DNA from: Acidobacteriota bacterium | GTDB lineage: Bacteria; Acidobacteriota; Terriglobia; Versatilivoradales; Versatilivoraceae | Length of the DNA: 64,000 nucleotides | Direction of reading: 5' to 3' | Assembly (NCBI GenBank): GCA_022826755.1 | Contig: JAJDUG010000002.1 | Coordinates: 1-64,000 of the forward strand | Part shown: positions 1 through 7,526 of the stretch, piece by piece | Layout: every line of letters starts with the position of its first letter | Position numbering within the stretch: the stretch's first letter is position 1 | Made by a program: the position numbers and the translations under genes | Notes under the pieces: generated by a model | What the model was told of the DNA's origin: nothing | Databases searched by the model: none | Seen by the model: only the letters and a program-made list of their open reading frames with translations

Positions 1-556
1 GCAGCCTTTCCCGATCGGGATGCCGGAAGGTTGACGCCTGCTCGATGGCCGAGACGGCCCCATGGTTGCCGTGCTTCAAGGCCGTCTCGTAGGCCGTCAC
101 CCCGACATCGTTCGGGAGGTTCGGGTTGCCCCCTGCCTTGAGCAGCACACCCATGAGGGCTTCAGGGGCCTGGTAGGCAGCCGCATGTAGCGGCGTGTCC
201 CCGTATTCATCCTCCAGGTTGGGATCCGCCCCGGCAGCCAGCAAGGTTTCCACTTGCCCCTGGGAGGCCGGGACTCCGCCGGATTGCTCGATGATCGACC
301 TCAGCGGCGTGTTCCCGAAAACGTCTGCCGCATCGGGATCGATGCCGGAGTCGAGGACCTCCTTCAGTTGGTCGTTGCTGCCCGAAACTATCGCCAGGTT
401 CAAGTCCTCGACCGTCGCCATGGGTCTCGATTGGCTGCCTTCCGCGTTCTGCCAGGACAGGACGTGGGATACCCCGAAGATCCAGCCCATCAAACCGAAT
501 GCAGCAATCACAAGGTGAAACACCGGCGTCATCCATTTTCTTCCGAAGATATCCAT
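1..556 (-). CDS. Ankyrin-repeat protein, N-terminal part (runs off left edge)
   Basis: The frame is open from an ATG at 556 to the window edge, so the C-terminus is missing; 185 codons are visible. A Shine-Dalgarno GAGGAGG lies 5 nt upstream. Residues about 10-33 form a hydrophobic segment (VIAAFGLMGWIFG), probably a signal anchor. From about residue 55 there are ankyrin-like repeats with the usual G(D/N)TPL cores (FGNTPLRSII, YGDTPLHAAA) and AGADPN-type loops. Ankyrin repeats bind proteins, so a membrane-anchored protein-interaction role is likely, but no partner is indicated. The gene is followed by about 100 bp without coding. Longer frames in other phases here are shadows. Confidence 0.8.
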   Translation of the reverse strand, partial: MDIFGRKWMTPVFHLVIAAFGLMGWIFGVSHVLSWQNAEGSQSRPMATVEDLNLAIVSGSNDQLKEVLDSGIDPDAADVFGNTPLRSIIEQSGGVPASQGQVETLLAAGADPNLEDEYGDTPLHAAAYQAPEALMGVLLKAGGNPNLPNDVGVTAYETALKHGNHGAVSAIEQASTFRHPDRERL

Positions 557-660
557 CGCGTCCTCCTCGGTCGGCGGTTCGGATTGGAAGGGAATTCTCC
601 CCTACTCCTATAAACCGTCGAAACGGGGATTTATTACAGTTTTTTTTCGGATGGGACTGT

Positions 661-996
661 TCAGGACTGTCTGGAGGCTTTGGGCGGCAGGGATTGAGTG
701 CGTGCGTCGATGCGGCGCTTGAGCAGATTGATGGCCCGGTTCATGCGGACGGCGACGTTGCCGCGGGAGACGTGAAGGAGTCGAGCGATCCGCTTGGCTA
801 GAGGGAAAAATCGGCGGGAGCAGCAGACGCTCCAGGCTTCGCTATTGCCTTCAAGCAGGGGGCAATCTTTAGCGGCTTGTTTCAGTTCAGGAGTGGGCAG
901 GAGGTGAAACTCGTCGGGCATGAGGATTGCTCTTTTGATAGATTGCAGGCGGTGCAGGAACCTCACGTCCTGTTCATCCTGTGGATCGATGTTCAA
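661..996 (-). CDS. Small protein resembling sigma-70 region 4 (possible remnant)
   Basis: A 111-residue frame. Residues about 65-95 (LAKRIARLLHVSRGNVAVRM then NRAINLLKRRI) look like the helix-turn-helix of sigma-70 region 4 or an ECF sigma factor. The region 2 expected upstream is absent. The only start is a TTG directly after a run of eight T on the coding strand, with an in-frame TGA just before, and the divergent gene starts 100 bp away. It may therefore be a decayed sigma-factor end or a spurious frame. No ribosome site is evident. Function as a regulator is only a possibility. Confidence 0.35.
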   Translation of the reverse strand: MNIDPQDEQDVRFLHRLQSIKRAILMPDEFHLLPTPELKQAAKDCPLLEGNSEAWSVCCSRRFFPLAKRIARLLHVSRGNVAVRMNRAINLLKRRIDARTQSLPPKASRQS

Positions 997-1076
997 AAAA
1001 AACTTGCTTCCTCAGCGCCGACCGGTCGCGGCCGACATTGAACGTCGGATTGGCGACGCCCCCGTTCACGGCCTGC

Positions 1077-1082
1077 TATAAT
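1077..1082 (+). promoter_or_regulatory. Candidate -10 element (TATAAT) upstream of the epimerase gene
   Basis: A perfect TATAAT ends 14 nt before the ATG at 1097. No convincing -35 hexamer sits 16-18 bp upstream. If used, the transcript would have almost no leader, which would fit the lack of a Shine-Dalgarno before that ATG. Confidence 0.3.
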
Positions 1083-1096
1083 CCACCCGATTCGCC

Positions 1097-1849
1097 ATGC
1101 CCAAGCCCAAACTGCTCATCACCGGCATCAACGGCCTTATCGGAAGGGTCATCCGGGATCCCCTGGAAAAGTCCTTCGAGGTCTACGGACTGGATCTCAC
1201 GCCGCCATTTTCCGACCGGGTCTTCCAGGCCGATATCGCCGACGCCCGGCAGGTGTCGCAGGTCCTCGACAGGCTGGCGCCGGTCCGGAGCGTCGTCCAC
1301 CTGGCGGCCCAGATCGCCGTCGATACCGCCTGGGAGCCCGTGCTCCGGGTGAACATCCAGGGCACCCGCAACCTCTACGAGGCTGCCAGGGTGTCGGGTG
1401 TCAAACGGGTGGTCTTCGCCAGCTCGAACCACGTGACCGGCGCCTACGAGGGATTCGCGCCCCACCTGCATCTCCACCGGCAGGCGGAACCGGTTCCCAT
1501 CTCGGTGAAACACCCCGTGCGGCCGGACAGCGACTATGGCGTCAGCAAGGCCTTTGGCGAGATTCTGGCCCGCTACTACTGCGCCCGCTGGGGATTGGAA
1601 TCGATCTGTCTCAGGATCGGGTCGGTGCGGGCGGACGACGATCCCACCACCGATCCCAGGTTTCTGCGAACCTGGCTGAGCCACCGCGACCTGGTCCACC
1701 TGGTGGAGTGTTGTCTGCACGCCAATGTGACCTACGGGGTCTACTACGCGATCTCCAACAACAAGGGGGCCTTCTGGGACCTCTCCAATGCCCGCGCCGA
1801 GCTGGGCTATGCTCCCCGGGACGATGCCTCGCGGCGGGCCTCAGGATAG
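1097..1849 (+). CDS. NAD-dependent epimerase/dehydratase (extended SDR)
   Basis: A 250-residue extended short-chain dehydrogenase. The N-terminal TGINGLIG is the Rossmann TGxxGxxG motif for NAD(P), followed by the conserved acidic ends of strands 2 and 3 (GLDL, ADIAD) and VVHLAA. The catalytic YGVSK (YxxxK) is near residue 155. The C-terminal part is short, as in uronate-dehydrogenase-like members rather than UDP-galactose epimerases. It likely oxidises or epimerises a sugar or sugar acid in the cytoplasm. It precedes two more co-directional enzymes (PLP enzyme, SAF dehydrogenase), which suggests a catabolic unit, although a repeat-containing gap of 109 bp separates it from the next gene. No Shine-Dalgarno is visible. 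Confidence 0.8.
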   Translation: MPKPKLLITGINGLIGRVIRDPLEKSFEVYGLDLTPPFSDRVFQADIADARQVSQVLDRLAPVRSVVHLAAQIAVDTAWEPVLRVNIQGTRNLYEAARVSGVKRVVFASSNHVTGAYEGFAPHLHLHRQAEPVPISVKHPVRPDSDYGVSKAFGEILARYYCARWGLESICLRIGSVRADDDPTTDPRFLRTWLSHRDLVHLVECCLHANVTYGVYYAISNNKGAFWDLSNARAELGYAPRDDASRRASG

Positions 1850-1857
1850 GGGTGTCA

Positions 1858-1930
1858 GTCCCCTCTTGAGGGGGAGTCGCGGAAGCCGTGCCGCGGGCGA
1901 CGGCCGATGCAGCCGGGCCGGCGGACACCC
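1858..1930. repeat. Degenerate copy of a dispersed intergenic repeat
   Basis: The segment opens with a hairpin-forming CCCTCTTGAGGGGG and continues with GAGTCG..AAGCC and GC-rich sequence ending GCCGG. The same order (hairpin, GAGTCGGCAAGCC, then GCCGG) occurs on the minus strand at 26186-26262, and the GC-rich part at 14651-14753. This copy is the most diverged. It lies between two genes and does not appear to be coded. Confidence 0.45.
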
Positions 1931-1958
1931 TTACTTCCAATCAGGGCAAGGAGGAGCC

Positions 1959-3212
1959 ATGCAACCGAAACACCACCTGTTGGGCCGCCGCCGTTTCCTG
2001 TCGGGAGCCGCCTGGCTCTCGACCTCACCGACCCTGCTGGCTGCCGCCGGGCTCGAAACGACGACGGCCTCCCCTCCGAAACCGAAAGACAATGTCTACA
2101 GCCGGCTGGGTGTGCCCACCTACATCAACGCCCTGGGGACGGTCACACGGCTGGGGGGGACCATCATGCCGCCCGAGGTGCTCCGGGCCATGGACGAGGC
2201 CGGACAGCACTTCGTCCCCATGCCCGATCTCCACGAAAAAGTGGGCGAGCGCCTCGCCCGGCTGATTGGGGTGGAGGCCGCCACCGTCACCAGCGGGGCC
2301 GCCGGCGCCATCACCCAGGGAACCGCGGCTTGCGTCACCCGGGGAGACCCGGACAGGATGGCCCGACTGCCCGACACCACCGGCATGCCCAACCAGGTCG
2401 TCATCCAGAAATCACACCGGGAAGCCTACGAAGCCCAGATCAAGCTGGTGGGCACCCGGCTCGTGGAAGTCGAAACCATCGACCAGGTGGAAGCCGCCAT
2501 CAATCCCGCGACCGCCATGCTCTTCTTCATCAACACCTTCAACCCCAAGGGCCGGATCGATCGGCGCACCTGGGTTGCCATGGGGAAGAAGCACGGGGTT
2601 CCCACTTTCAACGACGCCGCCGCCGACGTGCCCCCCAAGGGGCGGCTGTCCGAGTATGTCAGCATGGGATTCGACCTGGTGGCCTTCAGCGGCGGCAAGG
2701 GCCTGCTGGGTCCCCAGAGTTCCGGCCTCCTGCTGGGCCGCAGCGACCTGGTGCTGGCCGCCAGGCGATGCGGGAGCCCCTGGGGCGGCATCGGGCGGGG
2801 CATGAAGGTCGGCAAGGAGGAGATGATCGGCCTGCTGGCGGCGGTGGAGCGCTATCTCACGATCGACCACCAGGCAGAGAAACGCCTCCTTCGGTCCCGG
2901 GTGGACACCATTGCCGCGGCCCTGGCATCCATCCCGGGGGTACAGGCGGAACCCTTTGTGCCGGAGATCGCCAACCACGTCCCCCACCTCAGCCTGGAGT
3001 GGGACTACGAGCGGATCCCCATCACCACCTCCCAGGCTTCCGCGCGCCTCAAGCAGGGAGACCCGCCTATCGAGGTGGGCGGCCACCACTGGATGCAGCC
3101 CAACCGCCAATCCCCCGACAACATGCAGGGCTTGACCGTTTCCGTCTGGATGCTGCGACCGGGCGAAGCCCGAATCGTGGCCGAGCGCCTGAAATCGCTG
3201 TTGGTCGGCTAG
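1959..3212 (+). CDS. SelA-like PLP-dependent enzyme with twin-arginine signal
   Basis: The ATG at 1959 is preceded by AAGGAGGAGCC, a strong ribosome site; longer in-frame starts run through the repeat and are rejected. The product is 417 residues. It begins LGRRRFLSGAAW followed by a hydrophobic stretch, a Tat-like signal peptide. The rest is a fold-type I PLP enzyme of the SelA/D-glucosaminate-6-phosphate ammonia-lyase group: TSGAAGAITQGTAA near residue 110 (phosphate loop), FNDAAAD, and FSGGKGLLGPQ around residue 245, whose Lys should bind PLP. Members of this group eliminate or transfer amino/hydroxyl groups on sugar acids; the substrate here is unknown. It is followed 14 bp later by a SAF-domain dehydrogenase, probably in the same transcript. 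Confidence 0.8.
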   Translation: MQPKHHLLGRRRFLSGAAWLSTSPTLLAAAGLETTTASPPKPKDNVYSRLGVPTYINALGTVTRLGGTIMPPEVLRAMDEAGQHFVPMPDLHEKVGERLARLIGVEAATVTSGAAGAITQGTAACVTRGDPDRMARLPDTTGMPNQVVIQKSHREAYEAQIKLVGTRLVEVETIDQVEAAINPATAMLFFINTFNPKGRIDRRTWVAMGKKHGVPTFNDAAADVPPKGRLSEYVSMGFDLVAFSGGKGLLGPQSSGLLLGRSDLVLAARRCGSPWGGIGRGMKVGKEEMIGLLAAVERYLTIDHQAEKRLLRSRVDTIAAALASIPGVQAEPFVPEIANHVPHLSLEWDYERIPITTSQASARLKQGDPPIEVGGHHWMQPNRQSPDNMQGLTVSVWMLRPGEARIVAERLKSLLVG

Positions 3213-3226
3213 AGAGGACAACCAAG

Positions 3227-4564
3227 ATGCTTCATCAACGACTGGCTGAACTGGAGAGAGGCGGGCGTCCGATCCAGGTGGGAATCATCGGCGCCGGAAC
3301 CTTCGGAACTCAAATCGTGGCTCAAACCTGCCGTATCGAAGGCATGCGAGTCGCGGCCATTGCCGACCTCAAGCCGGAGCGGGCTGTCCGGGCCCTGAGC
3401 CTCGGGGGCGTCCCCCGCGAGGACGTCCGGATCGCCAAGACGGCCGGCGAGATCGACCGGGCCATGGATGGGGATCGCCCGGCCGTGACCGCGGGGGCCG
3501 AAGAGCTGCTCGGCAGCCGGGTGGACGTGGTGGTGGAAGCCACCGGAATTCCCGAGGTTGGCGCCGCCAACGGCTATGGGGCCATCCGGCAGAAGAAGAA
3601 CCTGGTCATGGTGACGGTGGAAGCCGACATCCTGGTGGGGACACTGCTCAAACGGATGGCCGACCAGGCGGGCGTGCTTTACAGCATGGCCTATGGAGAC
3701 GAGCCGGCCCTGGCCGCCGAACTCTGCGACTGGGCGCGGACGCTGGGGTTCAAGCTGATCGCCTCCGGCAAGGGAACCCGCTTCAAGCTGGCCTTCCGCA
3801 AGGCCAATCCCGACGACGTCCCCAGGATGTACGGTTTCAAGGGCAAGGATTACAACGCCAGCATGTTCTGCTCTTTCCTGGACGGCACCAAGCACTCCAT
3901 CGAGATGGCGGCCCTCTCCAACGCCACCGGCCTGGTCCCCGACATCCGCGGGATGCACTTCCCGACGGCCGACTTGCGGGAGATCCCCGAAAAGCTCTGC
4001 CTCAAGGAGCGCGGCGGCATTCTGGAGACGGAGGGAGTGGTGGAGGCCGTCAGCTCCATCTTTCCCGACGACACCCCGGTGGAGCGCAGCCTGCGCGGCG
4101 GCCTCTATGCGGTGGTCGAAGGCCAGGACGACTTCCCGGTGGAGTCGATGGCCTCCTACGGAGAAATCACCGGCATGATCATCGGCGCCAGGAGCAGGCA
4201 CGCCATGATCTACCGTCCCCAGCACTTCATCGGGCACGAAGTCCCCATCGGGATCGCCCGCATGATGATCCACCGGGAACCGGTGGCCTCGGTGATCGGG
4301 CAGATTTCCGAGGTGGTGGCGTCCGCCAAGAAGCCTCTGAAGGCGGGAACCGTGCTGGATGGCGAGGGCGGCTACGCCACCTATGGAATGGTCGAACGGG
4401 CCGAGGTGGCCCGGGAGGAACGACTGGTTCCCATCGGCCTGACCCACGGCGCCGAAGTGATCGAGGACATCCCGGAAGACGGCATGATCACTTACGACAA
4501 CGTGAACCTGGTGGATTCGGAGCTGCTGGAGCTCAGAAAGAAGCAGGACGAACTGGGGGGTTAA
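3227..4564 (+). CDS. Homoserine-dehydrogenase-like oxidoreductase with C-terminal SAF domain
   Basis: The 445-residue product starts at the ATG 14 bp after the PLP enzyme stop, with AGAGGA upstream. The N-terminal VGIIGAGTFGTQI is a Rossmann nucleotide-binding motif; DVVVEATGIPEVGA and KKNLVMVTVEAD match the homoserine-dehydrogenase-like family COG4091 (predicted NAD(P) dehydrogenase with SAF domain). The C-terminal part from about residue 345 (ASAKKPLKAGTVLDGEGG) is the SAF region. In related operons such proteins act on branched or C4 sugar acids; here the substrate cannot be read. The pairing with the SelA-like enzyme suggests sequential steps in one pathway. The much longer open frame extending upstream is only absence of stops in GC-rich DNA. 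Confidence 0.82.
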   Translation: MLHQRLAELERGGRPIQVGIIGAGTFGTQIVAQTCRIEGMRVAAIADLKPERAVRALSLGGVPREDVRIAKTAGEIDRAMDGDRPAVTAGAEELLGSRVDVVVEATGIPEVGAANGYGAIRQKKNLVMVTVEADILVGTLLKRMADQAGVLYSMAYGDEPALAAELCDWARTLGFKLIASGKGTRFKLAFRKANPDDVPRMYGFKGKDYNASMFCSFLDGTKHSIEMAALSNATGLVPDIRGMHFPTADLREIPEKLCLKERGGILETEGVVEAVSSIFPDDTPVERSLRGGLYAVVEGQDDFPVESMASYGEITGMIIGARSRHAMIYRPQHFIGHEVPIGIARMMIHREPVASVIGQISEVVASAKKPLKAGTVLDGEGGYATYGMVERAEVAREERLVPIGLTHGAEVIEDIPEDGMITYDNVNLVDSELLELRKKQDELGG

Positions 4565-4574
4565 GAGCTGGGGG

Positions 4575-5192
4575 TTAAACCTCAGTCGCCGAGTAGCTGG
4601 TACTCCTCCCGCCTGCCGGGTCCTTCTTGAGGACGCCGCGCGCCACCAGGTCCTGAATGTCCCGGATCGCCGTGTCCTGGGAACACTTCGCAATCCTGGC
4701 CCACTTTGACGAGGTCAGCTTTCCGTCGAATCCGTCCAGCATCCTGTCGAGGAGCAGGCGCTGTCGGTCGTTGGTCTTCACGCCAGCGTGTTTCTGCCAG
4801 AACCGGGCCTTGTGAAGCACAGCGGCCAGCGTTGCCTCGGTTCCCTCGAACGCGCGTCCCAGGCAGACCAGGAACCACGCCATCCACGGCGTGACATCCA
4901 GCCTTCCCTTCTGCGTCCTTTCCAGAATCCTGTAATAGGCATCCCGTTCCTGGCGGATCTGCGAGGACATGCTGTAGAAGCGCTGCGGGCTCTTCTCGGA
5001 TCGCGCCAGCGCCCAGTCGGAAATCGCCCGCGCGATGCGGCCGTTGCCATCGTCGAGCGGGTGGATGGTGACAAACCACAGGTGCGCCAGCGCCGCCCGG
5101 AGTACGGGATCGGTACCGTCAGGCTCGTTCGCCCAATCAAGGAACCGAGCCATCTCCCTTTTTTTCCGCATCGCCAAACCTATTCTTTGCAC
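4575..5192 (-). pseudogene. Fic-family protein lacking its N-terminal part
   Basis: A 205-residue frame with the Fic core. HPLDDGNGRIAR is the catalytic HPFx(D/E)GNGR motif (Phe replaced by Leu), which holds the His that drives AMP transfer from ATP to a target hydroxyl. The C-terminal 70 residues form a winged-helix-like tail. Family members of this type are usually about 350-380 residues, with an N-terminal regulatory domain. Here similarity begins abruptly at REMARFLDW, next to a run of seven A, and only a GTG is available as start. No frame upstream restores the missing part. I read it as a 5'-truncated gene; a short active protein is possible but unlikely. It converges on the SAF dehydrogenase, 10 bp away. 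Confidence 0.6.
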
Positions 5193-5374
5193 ACAATGCC
5201 AAGAATGAGTCCGATATTCTCTGCAATCCTGGACTCGACGATTCTTGGAGGCGCTTGAGACCCCATTCCAAAAAGGCTATAGTTCCAAGGTGTTGGGTCT
5301 TGGCGAGATGCCGGATTTCGATTGGCGGGCTTGGCTTCCAGCCGGACGCGGCCCCCAATAGCATGGAGTCTATT

Positions 5375-7402
5375 ATGAACACGCGTCTCTACACCTCCAT
5401 CCGGCGTCATTGGCCCAAGCGGGGGCCGGTGCTGCCGGCGCTGATTCTGCTGACGGTGGTGGCCGGCTCCTACCAGGCGCTGGCGACCGTCCCTGTCCCG
5501 CAGGAAGGCCGGCCTGCCCCGCAGGAACCCAACGCTGAAACCCCGCGATTCACCTATCGGGGCGAACAGGGCTGCGCCGACGACGCCGGAGTCCAGGGAC
5601 TCAATCCCGATTTTCGAGGAGAGTGCGGCGACCTCCGCAAGGCGGACCTGTTCAAGACCGACCTGCAGGGCCGCAACCTATCCGGCGCCAATCTTTCGGG
5701 CGCATCCCTGACCGACGTCCATCTCCGGGGAGCAAAACTGGTTGGAGCCAGGTTCATCGAAGCCACCCTCACCCGAACCGACCTGCGGGAAGCCGACCTG
5801 ACCGGCGCCGATTTGACGGGCGCCCACGTTTCGGGGACCCAGTTTCAGGGAGCCAGGCTGAATCGAGCCAACCTGAGCGAGGCCGTCATCCGGAACACCG
5901 ACCTGCGGGGCGTCGAGTTGGACCAGGCGCAGTTCTCCCGAGTGATCCTGTTCGGGGTCAACCTCAGCGGGGTCGACTTGAGCGGGCGGAACTGGGAGGG
6001 AGTGGAGGTCTCTTCCTCCGACCTCAGCCAGGCGGTGCTCACCGGACTCAACTTCCGAAACGGGTTTTCCGACAAGGTGGACTTCATGCAGGCCGACCTC
6101 GGTCAGGCCGACTTCACCAAGGCGGAGGTGTACCGCGGCAACTTCATCGGAGCCAATCTACAGGAAGCCAGGCTCTCCCAGAGCCTGCTGACTCAAGCCA
6201 ATCTGACCGGTGCTCAACTGGAGAAGGCCGATCTCAGCCAGGCCGACCTGACCCAGGCCGACCTGAGCGACGCCTCGCTGGCCGAGGCTAACTTGAGTAA
6301 AGCCACCCTGGATGAGGCGCTGCTGACGGGAGCCGATCTGCGGAACGCCGATCTGTCCGGGGTCTCCCTGTCGGGGAGCGACCTCAAGGAGACCGACCTG
6401 CGGGGAGCCAACCTGACCGGGGCGGTGGTGGGAGATGAGGGACGGGTCCTGGCCACCGGCAACCCGGACGCCCCGCTGCTGCGGCCGACCGAAGTGGCGG
6501 GGGCCACCTGTGATCAGGCAAGCCGGCTCCCGGACAAGTTGCTGTGCAAGAAGCAGGCCGTGGAATTCGTGGCCTCGGCCCGGGTGGTCAAGGTCTCCCG
6601 CAAAAAACGCCCCCGGCGCGTCGCCGCCAAGGCGTCAGACCTTCTGAAGCCGGGGACCAGGCCCACCAGCAAGAACTGGCCGCTGTTCCTCAAGACCGTT
6701 CGCGCCAAGACCTTCGACTATGAGCGCAAACTGCCCGAATTCGTCTGCAATCAGACCACCCGCCGCTACCGCCGGATCGGGCAGGGAGGATGGACGCAGG
6801 AGGATTTCCTGGCTCACGAACTCTCCTATCACGGCAGGAAGAAGCACTACAGGAACGTGGGCGCCAGTAGCGCGCCTCCCCAGACGGCGGGGGAGTTTGG
6901 TCCCGTCATCGCCGAGCTCTTCTCCCCTCAATCCCAGGCCACCCTGGAACTGGAACGCATGGAGAAGATCAACGGCCGCGAAGTGGCGCGCCTCCGCTTT
7001 AGCGTCCCGTCCGAGCATTCCAAGCGAACTCTCCGCGTAAGTGAGAAGAAGTCTGTTACTTTCGGGTATGAGGGGCAGTGCTGGATCGACCTCAAGGACT
7101 TCCAGGTGGTACGGTTTCGCGCCAAGGAAACCGAGATCCCCAAGGAGTCACCCATCAAGGCATACGAGCTGACCATCGACTACAAGAAGACTGGAGTCGG
7201 CAAGCGGTCCTACTACCTTCCGACCCGAATGCAGGAAACGGTGAGAACCAGCTTCATCGGAAACAGAAATCTCGACCTGATTGCTCCTGGGGCAGGTCCC
7301 GGGGCTCCGACGCCGTCGAGAAATTTCGACGCTCTGTCCACCAGGTTCGTGACCCTCTTCGGCAAGTACCGGAACTATGCGCAGGGTGCCAAGGCCAATT
7401 GA
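5375..7402 (+). CDS. Exported pentapeptide-repeat protein with Acidobacteria-type C-terminal domain
   Basis: The ATG at 5375 has GGAG 6-7 nt upstream and gives 675 residues; further upstream starts lack support. Residues about 1-45 are a signal peptide (VLPALILLTVVAG, cleavage near ALAT). Residues about 85-355 are some 54 tandem A(D/N)LxX pentapeptides (ADLTGADLTGA, ANLSGASL), which fold as a right-handed quadrilateral beta-helix. After a basic linker (SRKKRPRR) comes a domain from about residue 435: RKLPEFVCNQTTRRYRR, then WTQEDFLAHELSYHGRKKHY. I know this 'LPdFxCxQxTRRY' module mainly from exported Acidobacteria proteins of unknown function. The protein is probably periplasmic. No operon partner is evident; the next gene converges. 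Confidence 0.8.
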   Translation: MNTRLYTSIRRHWPKRGPVLPALILLTVVAGSYQALATVPVPQEGRPAPQEPNAETPRFTYRGEQGCADDAGVQGLNPDFRGECGDLRKADLFKTDLQGRNLSGANLSGASLTDVHLRGAKLVGARFIEATLTRTDLREADLTGADLTGAHVSGTQFQGARLNRANLSEAVIRNTDLRGVELDQAQFSRVILFGVNLSGVDLSGRNWEGVEVSSSDLSQAVLTGLNFRNGFSDKVDFMQADLGQADFTKAEVYRGNFIGANLQEARLSQSLLTQANLTGAQLEKADLSQADLTQADLSDASLAEANLSKATLDEALLTGADLRNADLSGVSLSGSDLKETDLRGANLTGAVVGDEGRVLATGNPDAPLLRPTEVAGATCDQASRLPDKLLCKKQAVEFVASARVVKVSRKKRPRRVAAKASDLLKPGTRPTSKNWPLFLKTVRAKTFDYERKLPEFVCNQTTRRYRRIGQGGWTQEDFLAHELSYHGRKKHYRNVGASSAPPQTAGEFGPVIAELFSPQSQATLELERMEKINGREVARLRFSVPSEHSKRTLRVSEKKSVTFGYEGQCWIDLKDFQVVRFRAKETEIPKESPIKAYELTIDYKKTGVGKRSYYLPTRMQETVRTSFIGNRNLDLIAPGAGPGAPTPSRNFDALSTRFVTLFGKYRNYAQGAKAN

Positions 7403-7526
7403 CCGGCTTTCCTCTCTGGAATCCCTGCCGCGAGAAGACGCCGCCACCCACCACTTCAATCGGCAAAGCGATCGCCGTTGCTTCATTCACACCCACCCTG
7501 CCGGAGGTCCGTATTCTTGGGGTGCC

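Noticed and set aside
1907-3226. A very long open frame leading into the SAF dehydrogenase (885 codons in total)
   Set aside because: The upstream 440 codons are an Arg/Pro/Gly-rich shadow of the PLP-enzyme gene in another frame; the real start is the ATG at 3227 with a ribosome site.
3209-4693. 494-codon minus-strand frame over the SAF dehydrogenase
   Set aside because: Shadow of the plus-strand gene: rich in His/Gly/Val from reverse-complemented GC-rich codons, no family resemblance.
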